Source of the DNA: an uncultured Limosilactobacillus sp.
Lineage (GTDB): Bacteria; Bacillota; Bacilli; Lactobacillales; Lactobacillaceae
Direction of reading: 5' to 3'
DNA: 9,984 nucleotides
Assembly: GCF_934202235.1 (NCBI RefSeq)
Contig: NZ_CAKPXS010000056.1
Location: 1-9,984, forward strand
Shown piece by piece: positions 1 to 6,716 of the stretch (position 1 is its first letter; each line of letters begins with the position of its first letter). The notes beneath the pieces are model-generated. The model ran no database searches, was not told where the DNA came from, and worked only from the letters and a program-made list of their open reading frames with translations. The translations under genes and the position numbers were made by a program.

Positions 1-1322
1 CCCAGCTTTTGTTCAAAGTTGGTGTATGACAATCCGTAACCGAATGGGTATTGAACCAACTTATTGTACTGGTCCTGATTGTCACCATAACGGGTTTCAA
101 AGTACTTGTAACCAACATAAATTCCTTCGGTGTAGTTGGCGAAGGTCATCTTCGGGTCGTTAGCGTAGTGGAAATCGCCGAAGTTGTTGTTAGACGGTGA
201 ATCCTTGTCGTTGTATAGGTAGGTGTCGACCAGGCGACCAGACGGGTTCGTCTTTCCCCGGATAATCTTGCCTAGGGAGTTGAAACCCTGCTGACCAGGG
301 CCGGCCATCCAAATGGCACCCTTGACATGGTTGTACTGATTCAAGAAGCCCAGCTGCATTGGGTTCGCCGAGTTAATAACAACGACGACGTTCTTAAAGT
401 CCTTGTTGACCTTGGCCAACATATTCTTTTCCGTTTGGTCTAATTCAAGGTATGACTGTCCCTTCTTAAAGTCGCCCTTGTTACCGTTGTAGACGGCACC
501 CTTTGGCAGCTTTGTCATATCTTTTGGCAAGTCAGCGCCTTCACCACCAGAGCGGCTGATCACCACGACGGCATTGTCAGAGTACTTCTTCGCGTGGTTC
601 ATCATCTTAGCCGAGTAAGTACTTGCCTTTGGTTCCGGCAGCGTCCAATCTTGTTTCTGCATCGAAATTTGTGGTCGACTCTTCCGGTAATGACGGTAGA
701 AGTTGTACAACTGCATATTTGGCTTAAAGCCAGCGTTTTCTAAGCCCTCATACAGGGTGGTTTGCTTGATGGCGCCAACACCACCAGAACCAGTTCCCCC
801 GTAGAGCGGGTTCGTCGACGCCCAGCCAAAGACGTTAACGTTCTTTTGTCCGTCAAACGGCAAAACATTATCATCATTCTTCAGCAGGACTGCCCCTTCA
901 CCAGCAATGTCTTCGTCGGTGGTGGCGGACTTCTTCAGTATTTGTGAATTAATCGGTGCTAGTTTAGCCTGTTGCACGCTCAACAAGGCTGACATTGGTC
1001 CCACCATCACGATGTTGACCGTCAAAATCAGGACGCCCACAAAGGCCAGAAATGATTCCCACTTAAACCAGAAGTTAAAGCGGTCACTGCGGTTGCGGAA
1101 AACGATCAAACCGATGATGATCATTACCAGCAATACTCCCGCTGGAATAAAGTATTTTCCTGCTAAGTTCACAGTTGAAGTAATGTCGTTGATCGAAACG
1201 ATCCCCTGCTTCATCAAACTACTGATGACTAACCAGGCGACGAGGGCAATGATAATAATTACCCCAAAAATGACGCCCAGCGTAATCCACAAACTGCGGA
1301 GTTTGCTTTTGCTCTTGTGCAT
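1..1322 (-). CDS. Membrane-anchored GH3 glycoside hydrolase with the C-terminal-type domain first (partial)
   Basis: The reading frame is open from an ATG at 1322 to the left edge (440 codons read by hand) and its end lies outside the window. A ribosome site (GAGGGGAG) precedes the ATG. Residues 1-10 are basic; membrane helices lie near 11-36, 57-75 and 90-110, with a positive loop RNRSDR at 76-81, which places the rest outside the cell. From residue 142 it reads as a GH3 C-terminal (alpha/beta sandwich) domain: EGAVLLKN, a GGTGSGG loop at 175-181, a candidate acid/base Glu261 in SGGEGADL, and PFGYGLSYT near the edge. In most GH3 enzymes this domain follows a TIM barrel that carries the nucleophile Asp; here no barrel precedes it. 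The likely explanation is the reversed domain order known for some GH3 enzymes, with the barrel encoded beyond the edge. Substrate unknown, probably a beta-linked glycoside or surface glycan. Its own cre-like site and repeat pair lie upstream. Confidence 0.88.
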   Translation of the reverse strand, partial: MHKSKSKLRSLWITLGVIFGVIIIIALVAWLVISSLMKQGIVSINDITSTVNLAGKYFIPAGVLLVMIIIGLIVFRNRSDRFNFWFKWESFLAFVGVLILTVNIVMVGPMSALLSVQQAKLAPINSQILKKSATTDEDIAGEGAVLLKNDDNVLPFDGQKNVNVFGWASTNPLYGGTGSGGVGAIKQTTLYEGLENAGFKPNMQLYNFYRHYRKSRPQISMQKQDWTLPEPKASTYSAKMMNHAKKYSDNAVVVISRSGGEGADLPKDMTKLPKGAVYNGNKGDFKKGQSYLELDQTEKNMLAKVNKDFKNVVVVINSANPMQLGFLNQYNHVKGAIWMAGPGQQGFNSLGKIIRGKTNPSGRLVDTYLYNDKDSPSNNNFGDFHYANDPKMTFANYTEGIYVGYKYFETRYGDNQDQYNKLVQYPFGYGLSYTNFEQKL

Positions 1323-1369
1323 CAGAATTTGCTCCCCTCATAAAATAGAAATAATTGCTTACGGCGTTT

Positions 1370-1375
1370 AATATA
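1370..1375 (-). promoter_or_regulatory. Candidate -10 (TATATT) of the membrane GH3 gene
   Basis: TATATT on the minus strand differs from TATAAT at one base. It lies 29 bp downstream of the repeat pair at 1405-1436 and about 47 bp before the start codon. No good -35 is seen at 16-18 bp, as expected for an activator-dependent promoter. The predicted transcript would start near 1363. Confidence 0.45.
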
Positions 1376-1385
1376 GCGCTTTCAT
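1370..1385 (-). promoter_or_regulatory. cre-like CcpA site
   Basis: ATGAAAGCGCTATATT on the minus strand fits the cre consensus WTGNNANCGNTNNCAW except at two positions near its 3' end. It covers the candidate -10, where bound CcpA would block transcription. The call is by consensus only. Confidence 0.5.
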
Positions 1386-1404
1386 TAATTGGTATACGTG
1401 TTTG

Positions 1405-1436
1405 CGCATAAGTGGTCATCTGGCACGCATAATTGG
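1405..1436 (-). promoter_or_regulatory. Direct-repeat pair, candidate LytTR regulator site
   Basis: On the minus strand the units CCAATTATGCG (1436-1426) and CCACTTATGCG (1415-1405) agree at 10 of 11 positions and start exactly 21 bp apart. Two direct repeats two helix turns apart is the known target form of LytTR regulators such as PlnC and ComE. A matching pair lies at 4538-4569 before the other GH3 unit, in the same orientation to its gene. Confidence 0.6.
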
Positions 1437-1451
1437 AAGCGGCTTCAAATT
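1431..1451. repeat. Imperfect 21-bp dyad
   Basis: The arms AATTGGAAGC and GCTTCAAATT flank a single central G and pair at 9 of 10 positions. It overlaps the distal unit of the direct-repeat pair. It could be a further operator for the membrane GH3 gene, or chance; no regulator is assigned. Confidence 0.3.
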
Positions 1452-1503
1452 GCTCTAAACCAATCTTGTGTAGTAAACAATAAAGTGCCGTCCACTAATT
1501 AGG

Positions 1504-1526
1504 CTGCCCACCACTTTGGTGGGTAG
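1504..1526 (-). terminator. Hairpin after the GH3-GtrA unit, weak terminator candidate
   Basis: CTGCCCACCA and TGGTGGGTAG flank a 3-base loop, 9 bases past the stop of the GtrA-like gene. In minus-strand RNA the stem has one A-C mismatch, and no T-run follows, so termination may be weak or the hairpin may instead protect the mRNA end. The rest of the 1323-1534 gap holds the promoter elements of the next gene. Confidence 0.35.
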
Positions 1527-1534
1527 ACCACTGA

Positions 1535-2047
1535 CTACTTCATGATGACAAACTTCATCATCGGCCAGTTAATTACCACCTGAACGACAATGTTAACAAT
1601 GTTAGCCACCGTTGCTGCCCAACCGCCAATGTATGGCTTAGTAACGGAAATGACGTACGGCGGCAGCCAAACCGAGATAATCCCGGCAACGGTCACCGTT
1701 AAAATATACCAGAAAATGACTTTCCGGATCTGAACGTGTGACCCGAAAACGACTTTCCGTTGCACAAAGAAGTTCACGATCTGCGCTGCTACATAGGCAA
1801 GCAGGAAGGCAACGAAGCCACCAAGCCCGCCCTGCTTGCTAGAGTAGTGAAAAATCCACCAGGAGAAAGGCGAGTTCATATTTTTCAAGAATGCCATTGA
1901 AATCCACAAAACGACGAAATTAGTAATTGTGGCGACGTTGCTGAAAATATTAAACATAATAAACTGCCAAATATCTGGATGTTCATTCTTAAATCGCTTG
2001 ATAGCGCCGATCATCCCGCCAGACGCTTGTACTTTTGACTCTGCCAT
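1535..2047 (-). CDS. GtrA-like small polytopic membrane protein
   Basis: A 170-residue protein with four hydrophobic segments near residues 27-51, 75-97, 108-132 and 141-165. The stretch VNFFVQRKVVF resembles the conserved N-(6)-RKW-F signature between helices 2 and 3 of the GtrA family. GtrA-like proteins are thought to help move lipid-linked sugars across the membrane, usually beside a GtrB-type glycosyltransferase; here the neighbours are glycoside hydrolases and no GtrB gene adjoins, so the role is open. The ATG at 2047 lies one base past the stop of the GH3 gene, with a G-rich site (TTGGGGGT) inside that gene's end, so translation is probably coupled and the two are co-transcribed. A later Met12 is possible but has no better ribosome site. 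Confidence 0.8.
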   Translation of the reverse strand: MAESKVQASGGMIGAIKRFKNEHPDIWQFIMFNIFSNVATITNFVVLWISMAFLKNMNSPFSWWIFHYSSKQGGLGGFVAFLLAYVAAQIVNFFVQRKVVFGSHVQIRKVIFWYILTVTVAGIISVWLPPYVISVTKPYIGGWAATVANIVNIVVQVVINWPMMKFVIMK

Positions 2048-2048
2048 C

Positions 2049-4469
2049 TTACTTAACCCCCAAATCGGTATGCTTGTTACGTGAATTATTGCGGAAATAG
2101 TCGCGGATTAGTCGCCCTACACCACGCCAGAAGTGGCCATTAACTCCCATCAAGATGTCATCAACCATTGTCTGGTCAACGGCCCCACCGGTCATCTTGG
2201 CAATGGCCCTAAACGGCATATTGTACAAGAAGAGGATATTCAAGTCCGGCTTGCCAGCCGCCTCGCTGGCAGCCAGTTTTTTCTTCAAAACGGCATAAAC
2301 CCGGCGGCCAACCCAGCTCTTCGCCGTCCTTAAGTCACTTAACGGGTCATTTACCTGCAATGCTTCACCCTGCTGGCGCTGCTGGTTAACCGGCACTGCC
2401 CGACCGTAGAGGAGGTCAAAGGCAGCACCATCAACCTTATCCAGCTGGCAGTCATAATAGGCCGCCAATTGCGGGTTTCGGGGCGGGACGGTAACCCCTT
2501 GCCGTTCGATTTCCCCCGTCAGCTTAATGTCAGCAGAGCTACTTCCCACCATTAACTGGTAAGTGCCACTTTCGGTTTGCCAGGAATGGCTGGCCACGTC
2601 GTAGTAACGGAAAGTCTTATCATCAAAAGCAATGGTAACGTGCTTGGTCTCCCCGGCCGCTAACCGCACCCGGGTAAAGCCCTTGAGCTCCCGTGTCGGC
2701 CGGATTAAATTAGATTCCGCCTTGCCAACGTAGAGTTGAGCAATTTCGTCGCCCGCTACATTGCCGGTGTTAGTGAGGTCGAATTCCACCCGGTCGTCCT
2801 TGATGGTGAGGTGGTCGTAGCTAAAGGTGGTGTAAGAAAGGCCAAAGCCAAACGGGAACTGAACGGGCACTTGCGCCGTTTCATAATAGCGGTAGCCGAC
2901 AAATGGTCCTTCTTTGTAGTAGGAATGCCGTTCAACTGCGGGGTAGTCGCTGCCAAATGGTACGTCCGCGTAAGATAACGGGTAAGTTTCAGCCAGCTTG
3001 CCAGCCGGGTTAACTTTCCCGGTCAAAACATTCAGCATCGCGCTCGCCCCGGCTTCACCACCAAGGTAGCCATCAACCACTGCATTAACCTTGTCCAGCC
3101 ACGGCATAGTGATCGCCGAACCAGCACTGAGAACCACAACAATTGGCTTACCAATAGTCGCCAGTTGCTGGATCAAGGCGTTTTGGTTGCGCGGCATCGA
3201 CAGGCTCTTGCGGTCCAGCCCTTCAGACTCAGCAATTTCATCGAGGCCGCCACAAAAGATAACCACGTCACTGTTTTTCGCTAGTTGCAGAGCTTCGTCC
3301 ACTAGTGTTTCGTCAGCCGGACTATTTCGCTTGTAACCGCGAGCATAACCCACCACGTTTAGTCCACTTATTGGCAGTTGGTCGACAATCGACTCTAATT
3401 GCTTGCTATTAACCAGTGATGAACCTGCTCCCTGGTAACGCGGCGTCTTTGCAAAGTCACCAATCACCGCCACCCGTTGATTACCCAATGGCAACAGATG
3501 GTCCTGGTTTTTCAGCAGGACAATACTTTTTTCTGCCGCTTGCCGAGCAACTTGGTGCTGGTGATCCCAATCAACTGTCGGGCGCTCGTTACTTGTTGCA
3601 GTGGAGCTCAAAACCGCACTCAACAGTTCATCAACTCGCTGGTCTAGCACCCTTTCGTCCAGCTTGCCGGACCGTACTGCGGTCACTACTTCCAGTGGAC
3701 CGTTCACTCCCTGTGCTGGCATCGACAGGTTGCTTCCGGCTTTCAGACCGGCAACATGATCATTGTCGCCACCCCAGTCGGTCACAACGTAACCAGTAAA
3801 ACCCCACTCTTTTCGTAGAATGTCAGTCAGTAGGTGGCGGTTTTCGTTGGCGTAGGTGCCGTTGACTTCGTTATATGAAGACATTACCGCACCGGGGTGT
3901 CCTTCTTTGACCGCAATTTCAAAATTAGTGGTGTAAATCTCACGGAAGGTCCGTTCGTCAACCACCGAGTTGGATGCCATTCGCCGGTATTCCTGGCTAT
4001 TAGCAGCAAAGTGTTTCAAACAAGCCTTGGTGCCGTTTTCCTGGATACCACTGACCATCCCCGCGCCCATTTTACCGGCAAGGTAGGGGTCTTCACTAAA
4101 GTATTCAAAGTTGCGACCACACTTCGGATTGCGTTTGGTGTTCATCCCTGGTCCCAGCACTACCTGGACATTGTGGGCCTTGGCCTCGGTACCCAACGCC
4201 TGACCAACCAGCCGCGTCACTTGCGGGTCCCAGCTGTTGGCCAGTGTCGCCGCGGTCGGGAAACAGGTGGCCAGCACACTGGCATTTAAACCCAGGTGGT
4301 CACCTTCACCTTCTTGTTTCCGTAAACCGTGGGGACCATCCGACATAAAGATGGCCGGGACCTTCCCGGGCACGGCAGCTGTTTGCCATTCGGTTTTCCC
4401 GGACACCAGGGCCGCCTTTTGTTCTAATGTCAGCTGATCGATAACCTGTTGATTTTTCAGCATTTTCAT
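2049..4469 (-). CDS. GH3 beta-glycosidase (beta-glucosidase type), cytoplasmic
   Basis: 806 residues in the standard GH3 order. The TIM barrel, about residues 10-290, carries the KHF substrate-site motif at 152-154 and the nucleophile Asp231 in VVTDWGG. The alpha/beta sandwich domain, about 310-520, begins at EKSIVLLKN and carries the likely acid/base Glu416 in ESEGLDR. A fibronectin-III-like domain follows PFGFGLSYTTF. A tail of about 130 residues ends in a NMPFRAIAKMTGG-like segment of a kind found in many Firmicute GH3 enzymes. No signal peptide or membrane helix is seen, so it should hydrolyse imported glycosides; beta-glucosides are likeliest, but beta-xylosides or other sugars cannot be excluded. 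The ATG at 4469 has AGGA 7 bases before it; a second ATG two codons on is an alternative. It is first gene of a unit with the GtrA-like gene. Confidence 0.93.
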   Translation of the reverse strand: MKMLKNQQVIDQLTLEQKAALVSGKTEWQTAAVPGKVPAIFMSDGPHGLRKQEGEGDHLGLNASVLATCFPTAATLANSWDPQVTRLVGQALGTEAKAHNVQVVLGPGMNTKRNPKCGRNFEYFSEDPYLAGKMGAGMVSGIQENGTKACLKHFAANSQEYRRMASNSVVDERTFREIYTTNFEIAVKEGHPGAVMSSYNEVNGTYANENRHLLTDILRKEWGFTGYVVTDWGGDNDHVAGLKAGSNLSMPAQGVNGPLEVVTAVRSGKLDERVLDQRVDELLSAVLSSTATSNERPTVDWDHQHQVARQAAEKSIVLLKNQDHLLPLGNQRVAVIGDFAKTPRYQGAGSSLVNSKQLESIVDQLPISGLNVVGYARGYKRNSPADETLVDEALQLAKNSDVVIFCGGLDEIAESEGLDRKSLSMPRNQNALIQQLATIGKPIVVVLSAGSAITMPWLDKVNAVVDGYLGGEAGASAMLNVLTGKVNPAGKLAETYPLSYADVPFGSDYPAVERHSYYKEGPFVGYRYYETAQVPVQFPFGFGLSYTTFSYDHLTIKDDRVEFDLTNTGNVAGDEIAQLYVGKAESNLIRPTRELKGFTRVRLAAGETKHVTIAFDDKTFRYYDVASHSWQTESGTYQLMVGSSSADIKLTGEIERQGVTVPPRNPQLAAYYDCQLDKVDGAAFDLLYGRAVPVNQQRQQGEALQVNDPLSDLRTAKSWVGRRVYAVLKKKLAASEAAGKPDLNILFLYNMPFRAIAKMTGGAVDQTMVDDILMGVNGHFWRGVGRLIRDYFRNNSRNKHTDLGVK

Positions 4470-4501
4470 TCCCCGTTCCTGACAAAAATTTCAACGATGC
4501 C

Positions 4502-4507
4502 AGTTTA
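4502..4507 (-). promoter_or_regulatory. Candidate -10 (TAAACT) of the GH3-GtrA unit
   Basis: TAAACT on the minus strand matches the -10 consensus at 4 of 6 positions and lies 30 bp downstream of the repeat pair at 4538-4569, nearly the same distance (29 bp) as in the membrane GH3 promoter. No -35 is recognisable. Position relative to the repeats is the main support. Confidence 0.4.
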
Positions 4508-4513
4508 CCGCAA

Positions 4514-4529
4514 ATGAAACCGTTTTTAT
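4514..4529. promoter_or_regulatory. cre-like CcpA site
   Basis: ATGAAACCGTTTTTAT fits WTGNNANCGNTNNCAW with a single mismatch. It lies 38 bp before the GH3 start codon, between the direct repeats and the candidate -10, where CcpA binding would interfere with polymerase. This predicts glucose repression of the GH3-GtrA unit. Confidence 0.6.
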
Positions 4530-4537
4530 GGGTGGAC

Positions 4538-4569
4538 CGCATAGCTGGTTACTTGGTTAGCATAAGTCG
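4538..4569 (-). promoter_or_regulatory. Direct-repeat pair, candidate LytTR regulator site
   Basis: On the minus strand the units CGACTTATGCT (4569-4559) and CCAGCTATGCG (4548-4538) start 21 bp apart. By hand alignment, 22 of 32 positions match the pair at 1405-1436, whereas the sequence downstream of the two pairs is unlike. It sits between the GH3 gene and the divergent regulator gene. Its orientation and distance favour action on the GH3 unit, but regulation of the regulator's own gene is possible. Confidence 0.55.
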
Positions 4570-4579
4570 CTCTTCTTTG

Positions 4580-4588
4580 TGGTAAAAT
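4580..4588 (+). promoter_or_regulatory. Extended -10 promoter of the two-component operon
   Basis: TGGTAAAAT is an extended -10 (TGn followed by a 5/6 match to TATAAT). No good -35 lies at 16-18 bp; that position overlaps the right half of the direct-repeat pair. Transcription would begin near 4595, about 34 bases before the regulator's start codon. Confidence 0.55.
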
Positions 4589-4628
4589 GTATGCGCAATC
4601 ATTATTTGATAAGAAAGGAGCTAGACCA

Positions 4629-5333
4629 ATGCGGATCGCAATTGTGGAAGATGATGATAAAGCGGCCAATCAGTTAAAAAAGTGCATCCAACATTACGCT
4701 ACGAAACACCAGCTCACCATTGATATCCTAGTCTTTAACGACGGGGTCCAGATTACCAGTGCCTACCCGGATAATCTCGACATCATCTACTTTGATGTCC
4801 AAATGCCAGTGATGGACGGCATGACCGCTGCCAAAAAAATCCGCCAGCACGATCCCCAGGTACTAATTGTCTTTTTGACCAACTATGTTCAGTACGCGAT
4901 CGACGGCTACGAAGTTCAGGCCGCCGACTTCCTGCTGAAGCCGGTCACTGAATTCAGTTTCAGTGCTCATTTTGATAAGCTCCGCGCCCGGATCGGCAAT
5001 CATGACCGCTTCGTGACCGTGAAGCACGGCGACGAAATTGATAAAATTATTCTCAGTGACCTCTACTACATCGAAAGTGCTGGTCACTACCTCAATTACC
5101 ATACGAAAGATAAGGTCTACAAGACTATCGGCAGCCTGAAAAATGCCAGTAAAGACCTGGCTGATGCCCACTTTTTCCGCTGCAATTACGGTTACCTGGT
5201 TAACCTGGCGCTAGTCACCAGCGTTTCCAGCAATACCGTTCACGTTGGCCCCTTCGATCTCCAAATTAGCCGTTCACGCAAGAAAGATTTCATGGCGGCC
5301 TTAGCCAACTACCTGGGGACGGCTGAACTATGA
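4629..5333 (+). CDS. LytTR-family response regulator (AgrA/PlnC/ComE type)
   Basis: A 234-residue cytoplasmic DNA-binding regulator. Residues 1-122 form a receiver domain with acidic pocket E7-D8-D9, phospho-acceptor Asp56 in YFDVQMPVMDG, Thr84 in FLTN and Lys104 in LLKPV. Residues 127-231 form a LytTR DNA-binding domain with YYIESAGHY and the YLVNL motif. An in-frame ATG at 4587 lies inside the promoter, whereas the ATG at 4629 has AAAGGAG 8 bases upstream and begins the receiver fold at MRIAIVEDD, so it is chosen. The partner kinase gene follows with a 4-base overlap (ATGA), showing coupled translation. Likely targets are the 21-bp-spaced direct repeats found in this window. The order regulator-then-kinase is opposite to classical agrCA. 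Confidence 0.93.
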   Translation: MRIAIVEDDDKAANQLKKCIQHYATKHQLTIDILVFNDGVQITSAYPDNLDIIYFDVQMPVMDGMTAAKKIRQHDPQVLIVFLTNYVQYAIDGYEVQAADFLLKPVTEFSFSAHFDKLRARIGNHDRFVTVKHGDEIDKIILSDLYYIESAGHYLNYHTKDKVYKTIGSLKNASKDLADAHFFRCNYGYLVNLALVTSVSSNTVHVGPFDLQISRSRKKDFMAALANYLGTAEL

Positions 5334-6649
5334 TTGGCCACGGTATAATTTGGCCGGACATTCCCCGCGTGGTCACCGGGGTGGCCGAATGGTTGGCCTG
5401 TCTCGAAATTATCCTGTTGCTCAACCACCGGCGACCGCAAATCTTAAAGGGTATCATCCTTTGCGGTTGTTTGGTCGGGCAGGTCCTCTTGCAGCTGTGG
5501 TGCGGCACCTGGCCGCTAACGCTCTGGATTCCCGGGATTCTCGTGAATATCTTGTGGATGCTCTACACCATCTGGTTAATCGTCCCGGAAGCCCGACTGC
5601 GGTTGCTCATCTACAGCGTCTGCCGGGCCTTCGTCCTTGCTGAGCTGTGGGCCTCACTCGCCTGGCTGCTGAATTGCTGGCTCATTTTTCCCCTCAACTT
5701 GCGGCTGCGCTACCAGTTATCCTTTGTCCTGGTTGTTTACCTGCTTTTATTCGCGGCCTTTTGTTACTTGCAACGGGCTTTTGCCCTCCGCAACATCAGT
5801 CGTCGGGAAGCAGTGACTGCCGGATTGACGGCCATGATGATTTTTGCCATTTCCAACGTTGGCTTTATTAGTAGCGCCACCCAGTCCTTTTTTGGCGGTT
5901 CGCCGGAGGTCTTTACCGCCCGCGTGATCGTCGACTTATGTGGGACCCTCATTTTGATTATTCAGGATAACTACCATGCGGTTAGCCAGTTACAAAACGA
6001 CCTGCAAGCAATGGACTCAATGATGCAGTCGCAATACCAGCAATACCAGGAGTACAAGCAGAGTAGCGAACTGGTCAACCAGCATTTTCACGACCTCAAG
6101 CACCAGCTGTTGACTTTGGCACTGGAGGACGACAGCCAAAAACGGCGGCAGTACCTAAATGAAATTAATACCGACATTAATCTCTACAATGTCGGTGTCA
6201 AAACGGGCAATAAGATTGCCGACGTTATCTTAACCCGCAAAAATGCTTACTGCCGGCAACACCAAATTACTTTCACCTGCATTGCTAACGGCTCCCTCTT
6301 GAACATGATTAACACGATGGACCTCTGCAGTCTGTTGGGCAACTCGCTGGACAACGCGATTGAATCGGTAGAACAACTGACGGACCCAGACAAACGACTC
6401 ATTAACCTGCGGATCGTTAATAAGGGACAGCTGGTGGTCTACCAGGTAGAAAATTACACTGATAACCCTGCCAACTTTGCCGACTTGCCACAAACGACAA
6501 AAAACGACAAGCAGCGGCACGGTTTCGGGTTGCGTAGTATTCGCCGAATTGCTGAAAAATATGGTGGAACGATGACCGTCGCTAATAACAACCACTGGTT
6601 CCGCCTCACCGTTCTCTTTGATCAACAAACAAAAACTAGCACCAAATAA
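5330..6649 (+). CDS. Sensor histidine kinase, GHKL ATPase type (AgrC-like, HPK10)
   Basis: A 439-residue sensor kinase. The first 212 residues are hydrophobic and Trp/Leu-rich, with six or seven predicted membrane helices, as in peptide-sensing AgrC-like kinases. Residues 213-250 are Gln-rich and probably a coiled linker. The phospho-acceptor is His254 in FHDLKHQL. The ATP-binding part shows the N box GNSLDNAIES around Asn338 and Asn342 and a G box HGFGLRS at 397-403. The four-base overlap with the regulator gene and the absence of a strong ribosome site support translational coupling. Peptide quorum signals are the usual ligands of this family, but no precursor peptide or AgrB-like gene is near, so the ligand is unknown. 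Its stop codon lies at the edge of a terminator stem. Confidence 0.92.
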   Translation: MIGHGIIWPDIPRVVTGVAEWLACLEIILLLNHRRPQILKGIILCGCLVGQVLLQLWCGTWPLTLWIPGILVNILWMLYTIWLIVPEARLRLLIYSVCRAFVLAELWASLAWLLNCWLIFPLNLRLRYQLSFVLVVYLLLFAAFCYLQRAFALRNISRREAVTAGLTAMMIFAISNVGFISSATQSFFGGSPEVFTARVIVDLCGTLILIIQDNYHAVSQLQNDLQAMDSMMQSQYQQYQEYKQSSELVNQHFHDLKHQLLTLALEDDSQKRRQYLNEINTDINLYNVGVKTGNKIADVILTRKNAYCRQHQITFTCIANGSLLNMINTMDLCSLLGNSLDNAIESVEQLTDPDKRLINLRIVNKGQLVVYQVENYTDNPANFADLPQTTKNDKQRHGFGLRSIRRIAEKYGGTMTVANNNHWFRLTVLFDQQTKTSTK

Positions 6650-6674
6650 AGCCGCACTTTTCTGTGCGGCTTTT
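6648..6674 (+). terminator. Rho-independent terminator of the two-component operon
   Basis: AAAGCCGCAC and GTGCGGCTTT form a perfect 10-bp stem around a 6-base loop, ending in a T-run. The left arm begins inside the kinase stop codon. It separates the two-component operon from the acyltransferase gene. Confidence 0.92.
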
Positions 6675-6686
6675 CCTATGGGGATT

Positions 6687-6692
6687 TATAAT
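6687..6692 (+). promoter_or_regulatory. Candidate -10 (TATAAT) of the acyltransferase gene
   Basis: A perfect TATAAT lies 13 bp after the terminator's T-run. The expected -35 position falls in the terminator stem and does not match consensus, so the promoter may be weak or need an activator. Confidence 0.4.
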
Positions 6693-6716
6693 GGTCATGT
6701 TTCATAAGGGAGGGTG

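Noticed and set aside
907..1371. A 154-codon plus-strand frame
   Set aside because: It lies opposite the membrane GH3 gene, whose domain and membrane pattern are clear, and shows no family features.
1219..1419. A 66-codon minus-strand frame reaching from the 1323-1534 gap into the membrane GH3 start
   Set aside because: It is out of frame with the GH3 gene, contains the promoter elements and shows no recognisable protein features; it could not be supported as a peptide signal precursor.
4507..4539. Three ACCG copies upstream of the regulator gene as a possible LytTR site
   Set aside because: Their spacing (12 and 17 bp) does not fit LytTR repeats, and the CCAnYTATGCG pair explains the region better.
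4590..4598. TATGCGCAA, a further copy of the repeat-unit core near the regulator promoter
   Set aside because: It is a single unit in the opposite orientation, downstream of the -10, with no partner 21 bp away on either side.
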